In this document: positions 41,143-54,270 of the stretch, piece after piece
Position numbering within the stretch: position 1 is the stretch's first letter
How the letters are laid out: every line of letters begins with the position of its first letter
Assembly (NCBI RefSeq): GCF_964031085.1
Contig: NZ_OZ035001.1
Location: forward strand, 1,054,001 to 1,118,000
Reading direction: 5' to 3'
Source of the DNA: Spiroplasma endosymbiont of Asaphidion curtum
Lineage (GTDB): Bacteria; Bacillota_I; Bacilli_A; Mycoplasmatales; Nriv7
DNA: 64,000 nt
Made by a program: the position numbers and the translations under genes
The notes under the pieces: generated by a model
The model's database searches: none
Seen by the model: the letters and a program-made list of their open reading frames with translations, nothing else
What the model was told of the DNA's origin: nothing

Positions 41143-41432
41143 ATATAAATCGGAAATGAGGGACTGTACAATTAACTGTGTTTCTAAGTAATTAACTTAA
41201 ATTCCATTCTGTCTTCAAATTTTATCATTAAATGTGAAATTGCACTAACCCAATTTTGAATTGGCATCGTTCATTTCTTAACCATATTTTGAAATGCTAA
41301 ATAAAATATTTTAAAAACTGATGAGTCATTAGGAAAAATCTTTTTATTCTTAATGACTTTTCTTAACTGACTATTAACAGATTCAATCGCATTAGTTGTA
41401 ATGTTTTCCAAAAAGTTAGCGGTAATGTCAGC
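41143..41432 (-). pseudogene. IS256-family transposase, C-terminal remnant
   Basis: On the - strand this encodes [40 protein letters not shown] and NWVSAISHLMIKF, ending in TAG at 41184; all typical of the IS256 C-terminus. The element's end (GGACTGTACAATTAACTG) lies at 41161. It truncates the RIP-like gene. Confidence 0.8.
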
Positions 41433-41636
41433 GCATATTTTATTGATGAAAACAACAATAAAACCACAGTTTTTATTTCAATTAAAGACGCCATGCTTAA
41501 TTTGTTAGAAAATAAGATTTTGCCTTCAAAAATAAAAATAAATAATGATGACAGCATAAATTTTTCTTACGATATCAAAAGTATAAAAGAAATAATTATG
41601 CATGAGACTGAAATTGGAAAAGCTATTCCATTATAA
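41433..41636 (+). pseudogene. orphan 3' fragment, perhaps the lost C-terminus of the RIP-like protein
   Basis: 67 codons ([20 protein letters not shown] through ETEIGKAIPL) in frame to TAA at 41634, with no start. [11 protein letters not shown] resembles AYVVNNKGEV of the RIP repeats, and the fragment directly follows the IS256 remnant that cuts the RIP gene, so it may be its displaced C-terminal domain. Between 41637 and 41861 I see only a short unsupported frame (GTG at 41664). Confidence 0.4.
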
Positions 41637-41933
41637 GAGTAATTATTTATGAGAAATAAATAATGTGAAAAAAATATTAAGTCTTTTTTTTATAATTTTT
41701 ATAAAACCTAAGCTTTCCCAGACTACCAACAAGTTTTGGAAGAGATTTTATCAATACTTTTTTTGGACAAATTAATAATTACTTTAATTGGAACAAGAAC
41801 ACCAAGTTTAAATTTATTATGATAAAATAACAAAAATATTCAAACCAGTAATTAATTAAAATGGAATGCCCCCTATAAAGTAGACACAAAAATAAAAACA
41901 TTTGTGTAAACTATAAATGAGGTGCATTTTATT

Positions 41934-42203
41934 ATGAAAAAAATTCATAGAAGTAAAGAATTAATTATTAAAATTGTTAATGAACATCTAAAAGAAGGAT
42001 GTAGTTATAATTATTTAGCTGAAAAATATAATATTTCTCGCAATACTATTAGTAATTGACTTTATAAACATAAAAATAAAAATTGAAATTTTGAAAGAAA
42101 AATTCATAAGGCAAATTATAGTGAGCTTGAATATTTAAGATTAGAAAATGAAATTCTAAAAAAGTTCCTTTCCTTCTCAAGACAACAACAAAATATAAAA
42201 TAA
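41934..42203 (+). CDS. IS3 orfA (helix-turn-helix)
   Basis: 89 residues. The helix-turn-helix (YNYLAEKYNISRNTISNWLY) is followed by a leucine-zipper-like end (ELEYLRLENEILKKF). The slippery site A AAA AAG (42158-42164) near its 3' end allows a -1 shift into orfB. Confidence 0.85.
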
Positions 42204-43003
42204 ATTTTATTAATTTATATAAAAATAAACACTCAATAAAAGTATTATGTAAAATTCTTAATGTTAATCGTGCTAATTATTATAAACAAAGATTTAATAA
42301 TAAAAATGATTTTAAAGAAATAAATATTATTAAAAAAATTTTTGAAAAGCATAAGAAATGTTACGGGTATAGGAGACTAAAAATTGCTATTGAGAAGGAA
42401 GCTGGATGAATTATTAATCATAAAAAATTATTAAAATTAATGAAAAATTATAATATTAGAGCTAATTGAGTAAAACATATTCACAGAAAAAATACTTATC
42501 GTAGTTATGAAAATTTGTTAGATGCTAAATATAATTTATTACAAAGAAATTTTAGAGCTGAAAAAATTAATCAAAAATGAGTTACTGATATTACTTATAT
42601 TAAAATTTATAAACAAAAAGATTTTCTTTATTTAAGTACTATTATTGATTTATATGATAAAAGAATTATTGCATATGAAATGAGTTTTAAAAACAATACA
42701 GAGCTAGTAATGAATACTCTTTTAAAAGCTGTAAAAAATAAAAAATTAAATGGTTTAATATTACATTCTGATCAAGGAATTCAATATAGAACCACTAAAT
42801 ATAATAAATTTTGTGAAAATCTTGGAATACGCATATCAATGTCAAGAAAAGGTACTCCTTTAGACAATGCAGTTATAGAAAGTTTTCATTCAATTTTAAA
42901 GAAAGAAACTATTTACAATAATATTATCAAAACAAAACACGATATGATTAATTTAATTCATAAATGAATGAATTTTAAACAAACATATCGTGTAGAATAT
43001 TAA
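42158..43003 (+). CDS. IS3 orfB (DDE transposase core, via -1 frameshift)
   Basis: About 280 residues in the -1 frame: KCYGYRRLKIAIEKEAG, then WVTDITYIKI (first Asp), LILHSDQGIQY (second Asp) and GTPLDNAVIESFHS (Glu). All IS3/rve catalytic residues are present and there is no own start, as usual for IS3 elements, where OrfAB is made by frameshifting. Confidence 0.88.
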
Positions 43004-43183
43004 TATCAAATGTTTTTTATTTCATGTCTACTTTTTGGGTATCGTTCCATTAATTAAAATTACTGGTTTTATTTTGTTAAAATAGAAAAAATGAAAAAGT
43101 TGTTTATTTTTTTGAGGATATTATCATCATAAAAAACTAACCTTTCTTTGACAAATAATTTTAACGGTGTTTAAATTTAGTTA

Positions 43184-43702
43184 TTACGGATTTTCAATTT
43201 CAATTTCAAAATTATTTGTTTTATTTAATCTATAATTGTTAGTATCATCATGTTCAAAAGTTAGTAATTCTGTTCCTTGTGCTTTAATTTTAATTGTTTT
43301 ATTGGGTATGTTAATCATTCAGGTATAAAAATTTAAACCCGAAGTATCTATTTTTTTTCCATAAGTATTTGTTATTTTTTGAAAGTCTTTTTGTTTAATT
43401 ATGTTATTTACAAGCTCTGCATTAAACTCTAAACTAAAAATTTTTACATTTTTTAAATTTGGTAATTGTTTATCTATATTTGCATTTATATTTTCTTCTG
43501 TTCTTATCTCAACTTTTAAAAGGTCATGGTCTTGCCTTTCTGTTAAAAATCTTATTTTTTCTAAGTTTCTAATTTCAAAATCATAAACTTTGTTTTCGTT
43601 ATCTTTATTTTTTTGTTCTACTGGTTCATTTGCTTTTTTAGAACAGCTAACTATTGGTAATATTGTTAATGTCAAAAGAGTTATTATATTTAAAATTTTC
43701 AT
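43184..43702 (-). CDS. prophage 2 lipoprotein with a copy of the ORF1 N-terminal domain
   Basis: 172 residues. Signal MKILNIITLLTLTILPIVSC gives a lipobox (IVSC), then a short linker and a domain (KVYDFEIRNLEKIRFLTERQ through NNFEIEIE) that repeats the N-terminal domain of ORF1 (43774-45666). About 405 bp (43190-43594 and 45143-45547) match with a single difference that I can see (Ile for Arg). The ATG at 43702 follows AAAGGAATTAAAATA; an (AT)20 tract lies 32 bases upstream. It sits in the same place as the prophage 1 lipoprotein, whose domain is a different one. Proposed role: surface decoy or superinfection exclusion. Confidence 0.78.
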
Positions 43703-43732
43703 TATTTTAATTCCTTTATTGCTTTATTTTTT

Positions 43733-45666
<1,934 letters not shown>

Positions 45667-45681
45667 TTTTATCACTCCTTT

Positions 45682-45954
45682 TTAAAATATTTTATTTTTC
45701 ATTATTCTTTTAACTTTAATCTTTTTTAATATAAAATGAACAAAACAGTTTACTATTTCTGTTATGGTTACTCATACTAAGGAATAACCTATAATCATTA
45801 ACTTACCAATTGCTCCAAAATTTTTAATAAATTGTTGCAAATTTTCAATATCTGTATGTAACAATAAAAGTATACTTAAAGATATGAATATAATGTAATT
45901 AATTATTATTCATCAATATCTTTTTAAAAAATTAATTAACTTGTTTAGTTTCAT
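45682..45954 (-). CDS. prophage 2 membrane protein (90 aa)
   Basis: Two membrane segments (WWIIINYIIFISLSILLLL; LMIIGYSLVWVTITEIV) and basic ends. Overlaps the 3' end of the preceding gene by 23 bases, so translation is probably coupled. No counterpart in prophage 1. Function unknown. Confidence 0.65.
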
Positions 45955-46324
45955 TTTTTAAGGCTCTTTTTGCTTTAACTTTCTGAATAATCAAGCGGAT
46001 TAATTTTTCAAATTTAATTGCAAAATACATTGCTCCGCCTCATCAAAAAACAAATATTCCTGCCAGCATAATACCACTATTAAATTTGCCAAAGAAATCA
46101 ACCATTTCTTTATTCATAAAATTATTAAATTCATCACTTGTCCCAGTTATTGATTTAGTATCGATTGCTGTTAATGCACAAATTAATAAGCTTATAAAGA
46201 TAAAAATGATACTCAATGCTATTTTTAACCATTGCTTTTTAAAAGAATTTTTAATTCTTATTTTTAATGGCAATTTTTCTTTTGAATTATCTTTTTTAAA
46301 TAATTTACCTAAAAGTTTTTTCAT
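45932..46324 (-). CDS. prophage 2 membrane protein (130 aa)
   Basis: The ATG at 46324 follows GAAAGGAAAATAAAA. Very basic N-terminus (KKLLGKLFKKDNSKEK), a membrane segment (IALSIIFIFISLLICALTAI), a loop, a second segment (GIMLAGIFVFWWGGAMYF) and a basic tail. Absent from prophage 1. Function unknown. Confidence 0.65.
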
Positions 46325-46346
46325 TTTTATTTTCCTTTCATATTTT

Positions 46347-46595
46347 TTACCTACCTTTAATCACAATAAATAAGGCAATAAGTACACAAGTAACGCCAAG
46401 AATGGTAAAAATTGGGTGTTGCGAAAATGTCCGAGCCATTGGTTTAAATAGTTCTAAAATTGTTAAATTGCTAGTAATAAACTTTTGGAAATTGGCAAGC
46501 CCTTCGCTAATATAGTTTGTTAAAGTTTCAAAATGACTACCAGCTAATAACCCAAGAACAGTTATTAAGATAAAAATAATAATTAGTTTAAACAT
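46347..46595 (-). CDS. prophage 2 small membrane protein (82 aa)
   Basis: Homologue of 11521-11766: hydrophobic N-terminus (IIIFILITVLGLLAG), amphipathic LFKPMARTFSQHPIF, C-terminal span (ILGVTCVLIALFIVI). It starts at ATG 46595, only two bases after the previous stop. The central motif is conserved in all three phage segments, which suggests a structural or assembly role. Confidence 0.72.
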   Translation of the reverse strand: MFKLIIIFILITVLGLLAGSHFETLTNYISEGLANFQKFITSNLTILELFKPMARTFSQHPIFTILGVTCVLIALFIVIKGR

Positions 46596-46597
46596 TG

Positions 46598-46882
46598 TTA
46601 GTTACCTTGCTTTGTTTTTATTGGTTTTATTTGTTTTTTAGTTTTTCCTCACGCACTTAATCGACCTTTATTTTTAACCGCATATTGGCGTTGTTTTTCT
46701 AAATTAACTTGTTGACTACCAAATCCAAGAATAATTGCCATAAGAAATTCTACAGCCAGCGTTAAGAATAGAGGAAATATTAATTGAATATTTGTTCCTG
46801 GCACTTCTAAACTTCAAATTAAGTCAAAAACTTTATAAAGCATTTGGGCGAGAAAGTCGGCCATTTTTGCGAGATTTTCCAT
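46598..46882 (-). CDS. prophage 2 small membrane protein (94 aa)
   Basis: Homologue of 11859-12095 (MENLAKMADFLAQMLYKVFD, membrane segment LIFPLFLTLAVEFLMAIILG, basic tail). The ATG at 46882 overlaps the spacing to the ATPase stop by a few bases. Probably a minor coat or assembly protein. Confidence 0.7.
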
Positions 46883-46888
46883 TTTTTA

Positions 46889-47872
46889 TTATTCCTTTTC
46901 TTTCATTTTTCTTAAAAATTTGCTGAATTTATCCATTTTTAAGTATTCTAGGTCTTCTAAATCAATTGCGGTGTCAGTATAGTATTTGTCTTCATAGTCA
47001 GGATTTACTTTTGAATTTAAGTAATCTCTTAAAAACGCTAAGTAAAAAGAATTGTAAGTGTTTAATATTGGTAGCGGAATTTTTAGTTTAAAAAAATAAA
47101 TATCAAGTTCGGGAATATCACGGTATTTAATGCGACGACCCTTTTTACTATTTTTAGCATCAATTAAGGTGTTTCGTCAGCGTTCATATTCTTCAATGCT
47201 CGTAAAGGTACCATAAATAACTTTTAAGTAGGGACGAAAAATATTAACGGGTTTTTTGCGAATGCCCACAATCACATTATTGGCAATATCACGAACTTTA
47301 ACTCAAATATGTTTGTCTCTTTGACCGCTAGCGAGGACAATATGACCAAAATGCCGTGCTAGAGCGAAATATTCTTGAATACCGGTTTCTTCGTTTTTGG
47401 TATTATTTTTTTCTCAATCAGTTCCTTCTAAGAATAAATTGGTTTCATCTCACAAAAGTAAGGTTTTATCTGGTAATACCGGGTAATCAAAGTCTAATAA
47501 TCCCATATGTCCTAAACTTAATTTTTGAGTTTCTAGTAATGGAAAGGTTGATGCGATATGATATTTTTTCTTTTTTAGTAATTTTGATGCGTATACTAGA
47601 AAAGCAGTTTTTCCAGTTCCTAATGAACCAATAACAATATTTAATGGTGAGTTTTTTAAGAAATTAATAACTTTGTTAATTTGTGTTAAATTACCGATTT
47701 TAAAAAGGAAAATTAAAATACAACCTGCTAAAAATAAATAGCTCACAATGTTTTTAAAATAACCGTTGTAAATATATCAAATTGCTCCTCAATGTCATAA
47801 AATTAAAAATGAGGTGCGATTTAATTCAATAAAATGGTTATTTTTTTCTATTATTCATTTGCAAAATTTCAT
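46889..47872 (-). CDS. prophage 2 Zot/pI-like assembly ATPase
   Basis: 327 residues, intact. N-terminal membrane segments, Walker A GSLGTGKTAF near residue 85, Walker B LLLWDETNLFL near 143, a GQRDKHIW motif near 190, basic C-terminus. Homologous along its length to the broken 12109-14185 gene. It should power extrusion of the phage through the cell membrane. The start ATG 47872 follows GTGAGGTGCAAG. Confidence 0.85.
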
Positions 47873-47896
47873 CTTGCACCTCACTTTATTTTTTTA

Positions 47897-48142
47897 TTAG
47901 CGTACTGCTCCAAGTAGTTTTTCAAACATTTTAAAGCAAATAAAGAATATTGCCAAAATAAATGGAAAAATGAATATTCAGTAGTCAGCAAAGAAGTTAC
48001 CGACTTGTGGCATATTAACAGCAATAATTTCTCACATTTTAGTAAATGCCGTTATAATTGCATTTCATAATTTAGTCATTGCGTCACTAGCTGTTATTTT
48101 TTCTACTGTTGCTGGTGTATCGGCTAAGAAAGTTCCAATCAT
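47897..48142 (-). CDS. prophage 2 major coat-like protein (81 aa)
   Basis: The ATG at 48142 stands behind GGGGGTGATTAT, the same very strong site as in prophage 1. Amphipathic N-terminus, one long membrane segment (WIFIFPFILAIFFICFKMF), short basic end. Homologue of 14221-14463. Confidence 0.7.
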
Positions 48143-48161
48143 ATAATCACCCCCTTTCTTT

Positions 48162-48296
48162 TTAAAACATTCATCATTTATATTCAAAGTTTTTCTTAAA
48201 TTTGTTAAAACCACGATTAACCTTAACGCGGTTATATTTTTTCCTAATTAATTTTGAATTTCTTTGGGAATGCATCACAATGTAACTTCTTGACAT
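48162..48296 (-). CDS. prophage 2 small basic protein (44 aa)
   Basis: MSRSYIVMHSQRNSKLIRKK and onward, with about 15 Lys/Arg, ending WWMF. The ATG at 48296 follows AGAGAAGAAAG. It lies between the 76-aa gene and the coat gene, a stretch that prophage 1 lacks. Its charge suggests that it binds the phage DNA; that is inference. Confidence 0.55.
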
Positions 48297-48307
48297 TACT
48301 TTCTTCT

Positions 48308-48538
48308 CTATCTAAATACTGATATGGTTTTTCAAAGTAGCATGAGAATAAATCACACCATAATCGCTGTTAAGAATCAAAAAGCAATGTTTGCTATTAA
48401 GAGTCAAAGTGGTGCTTCTATTAATTTAATTTCTTTACCACCAGTAATGTGAGCGGGAATGGTTGTAATTTGAATAAATAAATCTCAGAAAGTTTGTTTA
48501 ATTTGTTCTCAATTAAATTCTTTTAAGTTTATTGTCAT
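48308..48538 (-). CDS. prophage 2 membrane protein (76 aa)
   Basis: Homologue of 14479-14709 with the shared WDLFIQI and LLIANIAFW. The ATG at 48538 follows GGGAGATAAAAA. One or two C-terminal membrane segments. Probably a minor coat or assembly protein. Confidence 0.65.
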
Positions 48539-48541
48539 TTT

Positions 48542-48703
48542 TTATCTCCCAAAAATCATTTTTATTGGTAAATACATAATTGAAATTAATGCGAAAATAA
48601 AAGTAATGATAATAATTAATCCGGCAATAAAGGCAACTTGTGCAGGCATTTTTTCTATCGGAACAAACAGTTTTAAGAATTCCATAATAATTTCTCAAAA
48701 CAT
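48542..48703 (-). CDS. prophage 2 membrane peptide (53 aa)
   Basis: MFWEIIMEFLKLFVPIEKMP then a membrane segment (AFIAGLIIIITFIFALISIM). Layout as in 14715-14864. The start overlaps the previous stop by one base (48703), suggesting coupled translation. Confidence 0.62.
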
Positions 48704-48924
48704 TATTTTTTATCCGCGTTATTTTCTTTTGAATTAGGAGCTTTAACTCATTCTTCAAAGCGAGCAATAAATACTTTTTCGTCTTTTGTAAAATTACCAG
48801 TATTATTTCTAATGGCATTTTTATATTTAATTCGCATTTTTATTTTGGCATAAATTTTATAAGCAAAATATGCCAATAACATTATGCAAATAATAGTAAA
48901 TATTATTCCAATCGCAATATTCAT
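48703..48924 (-). CDS. prophage 2 membrane-anchored basic protein (73 aa)
   Basis: N-terminal span (IAIGIIFTIICIMLLAYFAY) and a charged tail with FTKDEKVFIARFEEW, homologous to 14874-15086. The ATG at 48924 follows GGAGTTTAAAA and overlaps the end of the first gene by no more than a few bases. Confidence 0.65.
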
Positions 48925-48926
48925 TT

Positions 48927-49253
48927 TTAAACTCCTTTAAAATAGTTATAATTTGTATCTTTTTTGTTGTTTTCTTTTTCGGCAATGAAGAAACTTAATA
49001 ATTCTTGTCCTTTAATTCACTTGGTTTCTTGCTCTTGTTGTTTAACTGAAATTACTTGATATTTACTATCTTTTATTATTCCGATGCAAATAGAATTTTC
49101 ATATTTTCCTTTATAAACAAATCGCTTTGGAAACCAAATGCCGATTTGTTCATTAAATCACGGAATTTTTGGCGCTTTAATAAACATTGCGTTTTGTGTT
49201 TCTTTTAAAAGATATTTTTTAGTATTTAAGAAAATGTTTTCAATGTTTTTCAT
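48927..49253 (-). CDS. prophage 2 conserved first gene (108 aa)
   Basis: Homologue of 20088-20417 (MKNIENIFLNTKKYLLKETQ; IKAPKIPW; VYKGKYENSICIGIIKD). The ATG at 49253 follows AGAAAGGTAATTTATT. Soluble, no signal. First gene after the repeat-rich region. Function unknown; replication or ssDNA binding is possible. Confidence 0.65.
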
Positions 49254-49769
49254 AATAAATTACCTTTCTTATGAATAAACTAAGTTATATTAACTAAGTT
49301 AGTTAACTTAGTTTTTTAAACACTTATATATCGCAGATTTAAGTGTTTAACAAGCTTTGTTAGTAAATTTTGTTTTTTTAATTAGATAAAGATTTTAATA
49401 ATTTTAAACTTAGTATATCCCTATATAGAAATTTCTACACTTTAATATCCGCATCCTACCCTTGGAACTAATTTAATAGCGTGTATATTTTTAGGAAATC
49501 CACCCATTCATTTTTTTATTGCAAAACGAAACAAATTGCTATAGCTAATAGGATGTTATCTATTAACTGGTAAACTTCTTTTGGTTATGGCGACCACCCA
49601 CAATTTATCGTGTTTTAATACATACCAACATTATTAACTCACTTGTATTTAATTTTCAAAGAAAAAATTTTTAACATCTTATAAAATAAAAAGACAATCA
49701 TTGCTGACTGTCTTAATACTTATTCAAATCTTTTCCCACCTAACAAAACTTTATGCGTCCCTTAAAATG
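49254..49769 (-). promoter_or_regulatory. prophage 2 control/origin-like region
   Basis: 516 bases without a gene. It contains AACTAAGTTA repeated twice and AACTTAGTTT (49268-49312), a hairpin AAACACTTA ... TAAGTGTTT around 49317-49350, and a terminator-like hairpin AAGACA...TGTCTT around 49690-49715. The block 49440-49640 is richer in G+C (for example GGTTATGGCGACCACCC) than its surroundings and could hold the replication origin. Confidence 0.5.
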
Positions 49770-49820
49770 GGTCGCGTTTAGTTTTCTTAGGTATTGCTTT
49801 GAAGAAGTAAAACAATCAGC
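49770..49820. repeat. GGTCGCG repeat (ISLre2-type 3' end), truncated
   Basis: About 50 bp of the repeat before IS30 at 49821. Left end of repeated unit 2. Confidence 0.7.
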
Positions 49821-50902
49821 GCTGAATTATACTTGTAAGTGCAAGTAAATAAAATTGCAAAAAATCTCATATAAAAATTTCATGATGCTAAGTTTATTTT
49901 AGAAAAAACAAAGCAAGGAGTTTTTATATGGGTTACAAACATCTTGGCATATATGAAAGAATTTATATTGAGAATCAATTGAAGTTTAAAGTAAAAATTA
50001 GTGAAATAGCTAAAAATCTTAATCGAAGTATTAGTACTATTATTCGAGAAGTCAATAGAAATAAAGATAGTAATCATTATTTTTCATTAATTGCACAAAA
50101 TAAAGCAGAAAACAGAAAACAATCACATGTTTATTTTCATAAGTTTAAAAATAGAGAATTAGTAAAATATGTACAACAAAAATTACTATTAGGTTGATCG
50201 CCTGAACAAATTTATGGCAGAATTAAAAATTTTCATAAAGAATGAATTATTAGTTTTAAAACAATTTACAATTGAATTTATTCTGGATTACTTGAAAAAG
50301 TTACTAATAAAAATTTAAGAAGAAAAGGTAAGAAACGAAAATCTCAAGAAAATCGCGGTAAATTTAATGGTAAATCAATTAAAGAACGAAATATTAATGT
50401 TAATAATCGTATAACTGTTGGTCATTGAGAAGGTGATACTGTAGTATCATCACGAGGTAAAAGTAAATCATGTTTAATAACTTTAGTTGAAAGAACATCA
50501 AGATTTACTTTAGCAATGTTAGTTGAAAATAGAACTACTAAAGTTGTTAACGAAAACATTAGCCATTATTTATCAATTCTTCCAAATAATCTTGTTAAGA
50601 CTATAACATTTGATAGGGGTAAAGAATTTTCTAATTGACAACAACTTGAAAAAAATTTAAATGTGAAAATTTATTTTGCTAATGCGTATTCGCCTTGACA
50701 AAGAGGTACTAATGAAAATACTAATGGTTTAATTAGAGAAAAATTTCCTAAAAAATTTAATTTTTCAAATACTACTAAAAATGCAGTTCATAAATTTATA
50801 TTGTCTTTAAACCAAAGACCAAGAAAAATACTAAATTATCTTTCACCAATCGAATATTTGGTTAGAAAAATAATTTAGTTGCACTTAACTTTACAATTTG
50901 GC
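49821..50902 (+). mobile_element. IS30 (complete), unit 2
   Basis: 1082 bp, identical layout to 32928-34009, which lies 16893 bases to the left. Both terminal repeats present. Confidence 0.93.
49928..50878 (+). CDS. IS30-family transposase
   Basis: Complete 316-residue frame, same protein as the other full copies. Confidence 0.93.
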
Positions 50903-50922
50903 ATTTTTTAATATCGATTTTA

Positions 50923-52314
50923 TTAACTAACTGATATTTTTAAATGCTTACTATCTTTTCTTTTTAAGAATAACAATATGCACCCCGCTAATACTGCTAA
51001 TAATGAGACAACAAGAATCATTGTTAAAACAATTTGATATCCCGTTTGGCTAGAAAATTTTTCTTCTTTACCATCAACAATCTCAACAATTTCATAACGA
51101 TTATAAACAACAGAAGCAATATGTCAAAATCAAGCATCAGGAGAAAAAGAAATTAAAGAAATAAATGCTACCATTAAACCATAATTTTTTTCAGGAATAT
51201 TTAATTCATTAATTACTGCTCAACGATTAGTTACTAAACATCAACAAGTTATTCCTAAAAGAATAAACATCACTGAAACAATAATTTGAATTGTAATTCT
51301 TCCAACAACTCCAAAATTATTAATTGTTGTTCCAAACCCAGGAGTAATAATGGCAATCAAAATTAAACAGCTATTTATTACTAGTCCCAAAGTAATAAAG
51401 AGAATGTATTTTTCTCAGCGATCAGCCATATTTCCAGCAAATGAAGAGACAGCAAACCGTGAGAGATAAGTTCTAATGATTCCTAAAATAAATGTTACCA
51501 CACTAGCAACTTTTAAACTATTTTCTAAGTAATTAATAAAAACGCTTAAACCTGATTGAAACATATAAACACCTAAAATTAATAGTGTTACTAACCACAC
51601 CTTAATATTACCAATAATAAGTCGTAATTCATCTCACTTAAAAGCAAAAACTTTCGTTTTTTTCTTTTCTTCAACAAATAACATTGTTAAAACACAAACA
51701 ATTAAAGCTGTTGCTGATAAAACTCAACATAAAGCAGGAAATGCTCAATTATCTAAACTTGTTGCTTTTAAAATAAAATAAATCGCATAAGAAAAACCAA
51801 CAATTAAAGCACCAAATAAACCATTAATACTGCCTAATAAACCATTAACTGTTCCTTGTTGCTTGTCGGTTGCTTGTTGTGACAATAATTTTCATAATGC
51901 TGATCAAAAAATAAATCCTGTTGCTAACCCTCAAATAACAAATATCGCTACTAACTGACTAAAAATAGCTTCTTCAGTACCTTGCATAAACGGAATTGCT
52001 CCATATCAAAAACCAACGCCACCAATCATTGCTAAACCACTAACAATTAATAACTTTAAACTAACTTTATCAGCAAGATAACCACCAAATAAATATGATG
52101 GCAATAAAACATACCCATATATTGCAAGAGCACTAGTAAATTTTCCTTCACTAATACCAAACTCAGTATGAATATTAGAAAAAACATTTTTTAAATAAAA
52201 AGGCAATGTCATTGACAATACATCTGCCATTGCTAAAATAGCAATAGCTCATATTTTTTTACTGCCAAAACTATGAAAAACTCTCACAAAAGATGAATTT
52301 TTTAGTTTTGTCAT
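50923..52314 (-). CDS. MFS transporter (unit 2)
   Basis: 463 residues; the segments I compared are identical to 34030-35421, including the GGYLADKVSLK loop. Intact with its own GAGGAG ribosome binding site. Confidence 0.8.
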
Positions 52315-52430
52315 TTTCTTACTCCTCTCAAATATAAACTTATAAATTTATCCTAACATAAGATTTAGCAAAACATCTTTCATTTAAAAGAAAAAATGTC
52401 ATTTATTTAAAAATAACATTTTTTCTTTTT

Positions 52431-53390
52431 TTATTCACTAACTAATAAAACATAATCAACGGTTCTTAAATCAAAAAGTTTATTGCCTCCCGAATATGAA
52501 ATTGCTGATTGTAAATCCTGATTAACTTCTCTCAACTTCGAAGCAATATTTCCTTCAATCGGAACAAAAATTCTCTTGCCTTCAATATTATCATTATTTT
52601 TTTTATTAAAGGCACTAGCTGAACCATAATATTCTTTCAAAAATTGACCATCAACTTGAACAGTTTTCCCTGGCGATTCTTCCAATCCTGCTAATATCGC
52701 TCCCACCATACAAATTGTTGCCCCAAATCTAATCGCTTTAGCAATATCACCATGTTCGCGTAAACCACCATCTAAAATAATTGGTTGTTTAATCGTATTA
52801 AAAATGTCTAAACAAGCTTTGGGCTGTCATCCAGCTGTGCCAAAACCAGTCTTTAACTTTGTCGTGCAAACTTTTCCGGGACCAATACCAACTTTAACAC
52901 AATCAGCTCCTCAAGAAACTAAATCTTGTGCTGCTTCAGCCGTAGCAATATTTCCCGCAATAACAAATGTTTGTGGTAAATGAATTTTAATGTATTTAAG
53001 CATCTTTTCCATATATTGCGAATGTCCATGAGCAATATCAATAGTAATAAAATCAGGAATTAAATTTTTTGCTTTTAATTCATCAATGACATTATAATCC
53101 TCTAATTTAATTCCTAAACTAATTGAACTATAAAGATTTTGGGCTTTCATTTTAGCAACAAAAGCCACATTATCAAACTCAAAACGATGCATAATGTAAA
53201 AATAATTATTTTTAGCTAAAAATAATGCCATTGTTTCACTAATAACTGTTGTCATATTAGCAGGAACAATTGGTAACTTAAATTTAAATTTACCTAACTG
53301 CACACTAGCATCACAGTCTTTCCTTGATTCAACAATACATTTTTTAGGTAATAACCGAATATTTTCAAAATTATAATATTCTCTTTTCAT
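52431..53390 (-). CDS. guaC: GMP reductase (unit 2)
   Basis: 319 residues, intact. It differs from unit 1 by at least two residues (LFDLRTVDY for LFDLRIVDY and YMEKML for YMEKIL). The catalytic loop with Cys and Thr is unchanged. Confidence 0.9.
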
Positions 53391-53407
53391 ACTTTTCTCC
53401 TTAAACA

Positions 53408-54084
53408 TTAACTACTATTTTCAATTCATTGATGAATCATTTTACAATATTGCTCATAATTTTTACTTCATAGTAAATCATGCGCATCATCAATGAAATA
53501 TAGTAAATGAGCCCACATTAACTTTTTAATTTTTTTTGATTACTAAACGGATGATTATTACTTTGTAATAACAAAACTTTTTTATTTGAACTTTTAAGTT
53601 TTCAATACGATTTATTAATTAAAGAGTTCATTTGTAACCGATATCATAATAAAAACGGTTTATTTTCAAAATATTTCTTAATTTGTAACTGATAAGCTTT
53701 ATTCTTACTAATTAATTTCTCCGCCAAAACAACTGGTAACTTACCATTACGTTCAAATCAAAAACCATACAATGAAATAAATTTTGTTTTCAAATCACTA
53801 TCAAGATAATTAAGATTACTAATTACATTCAATAATATTATCCCAGTAACCGGTGCTTTATTACTAAGACAAGATATAATATCAGCACCTAATCCTTGTC
53901 CAAGCAAGTAAATTTGTTGATGAGGATATTTGTCATTAAATAAATTAATAATTGTTACTAAATCTTTAATATTACTTCCTAATGTTACTTTTTTATTAGC
54001 GATTTCATTATGATGATATCGTAAATCAAACGCTAAAAAATTATACCCAATTTTTTAAAAATAATCAATATAAAACTTAAAATG
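53408..54084 (-). pseudogene. alpha/beta-hydrolase fragment (unit 2)
   Basis: As 36515-37191: no start, in-frame TAA near 54053, GQGLGA instead of GxSxG. Its 5' end is cut by the GGTCGCG repeat at 54085. Confidence 0.68.
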
Positions 54085-54270
54085 GGTCGCGTTTAGTTTT
54101 CTTAGGTATTGCTTTGAAGAAGTAAAACAATCAGCTAATTATATTATTTAATTACTAAACTAACCATACCTTTCTTGTTATTGTCATTTTTATTCGTTAT
54201 CATTTTATCATATTATTGAATTTTTACGCAATGAAAAATTATTAATTATTATTAAATTTTGACTAAATAT
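54085..54270. repeat. GGTCGCG repeat at the unit 2/unit 3 junction
   Basis: About 186 bp joining units 2 and 3. It matches 59725-59910 and, less closely after about 130 bp, 37192-37382. Confidence 0.75.

Larger units (their letters stand above)
41862..43049 (+). mobile_element. IS3-family (IS150-like) element, complete
   Basis: 1188 bp with ends TGGAATGCCCCC...AAAGTAGACA and TGTCTACTTT...GTTCCA. It encodes orfA and orfB and is flanked by 10-bp direct repeats. Confidence 0.88.
41842..43069. terminator. rho-independent terminator split by IS3
   Basis: Arms AAACCAGTAA (41842-41851) and TTACTGGTTT (43060-43069), the latter followed by TATTTT. A 10-bp sequence TTAATTAAAA stands on both sides of IS3 (41852-41861 and 43050-43059). 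Without IS3 and one copy it is the loop of a 10-bp stem terminator. Confidence 0.7.

Noticed and set aside
41637..41861. Possible small gene with GTG start at 41664 (MKKILSLFFIIFI)
   Set aside because: Weak ribosome binding site, only 36 codons and no homologue in the window; may be a remnant.
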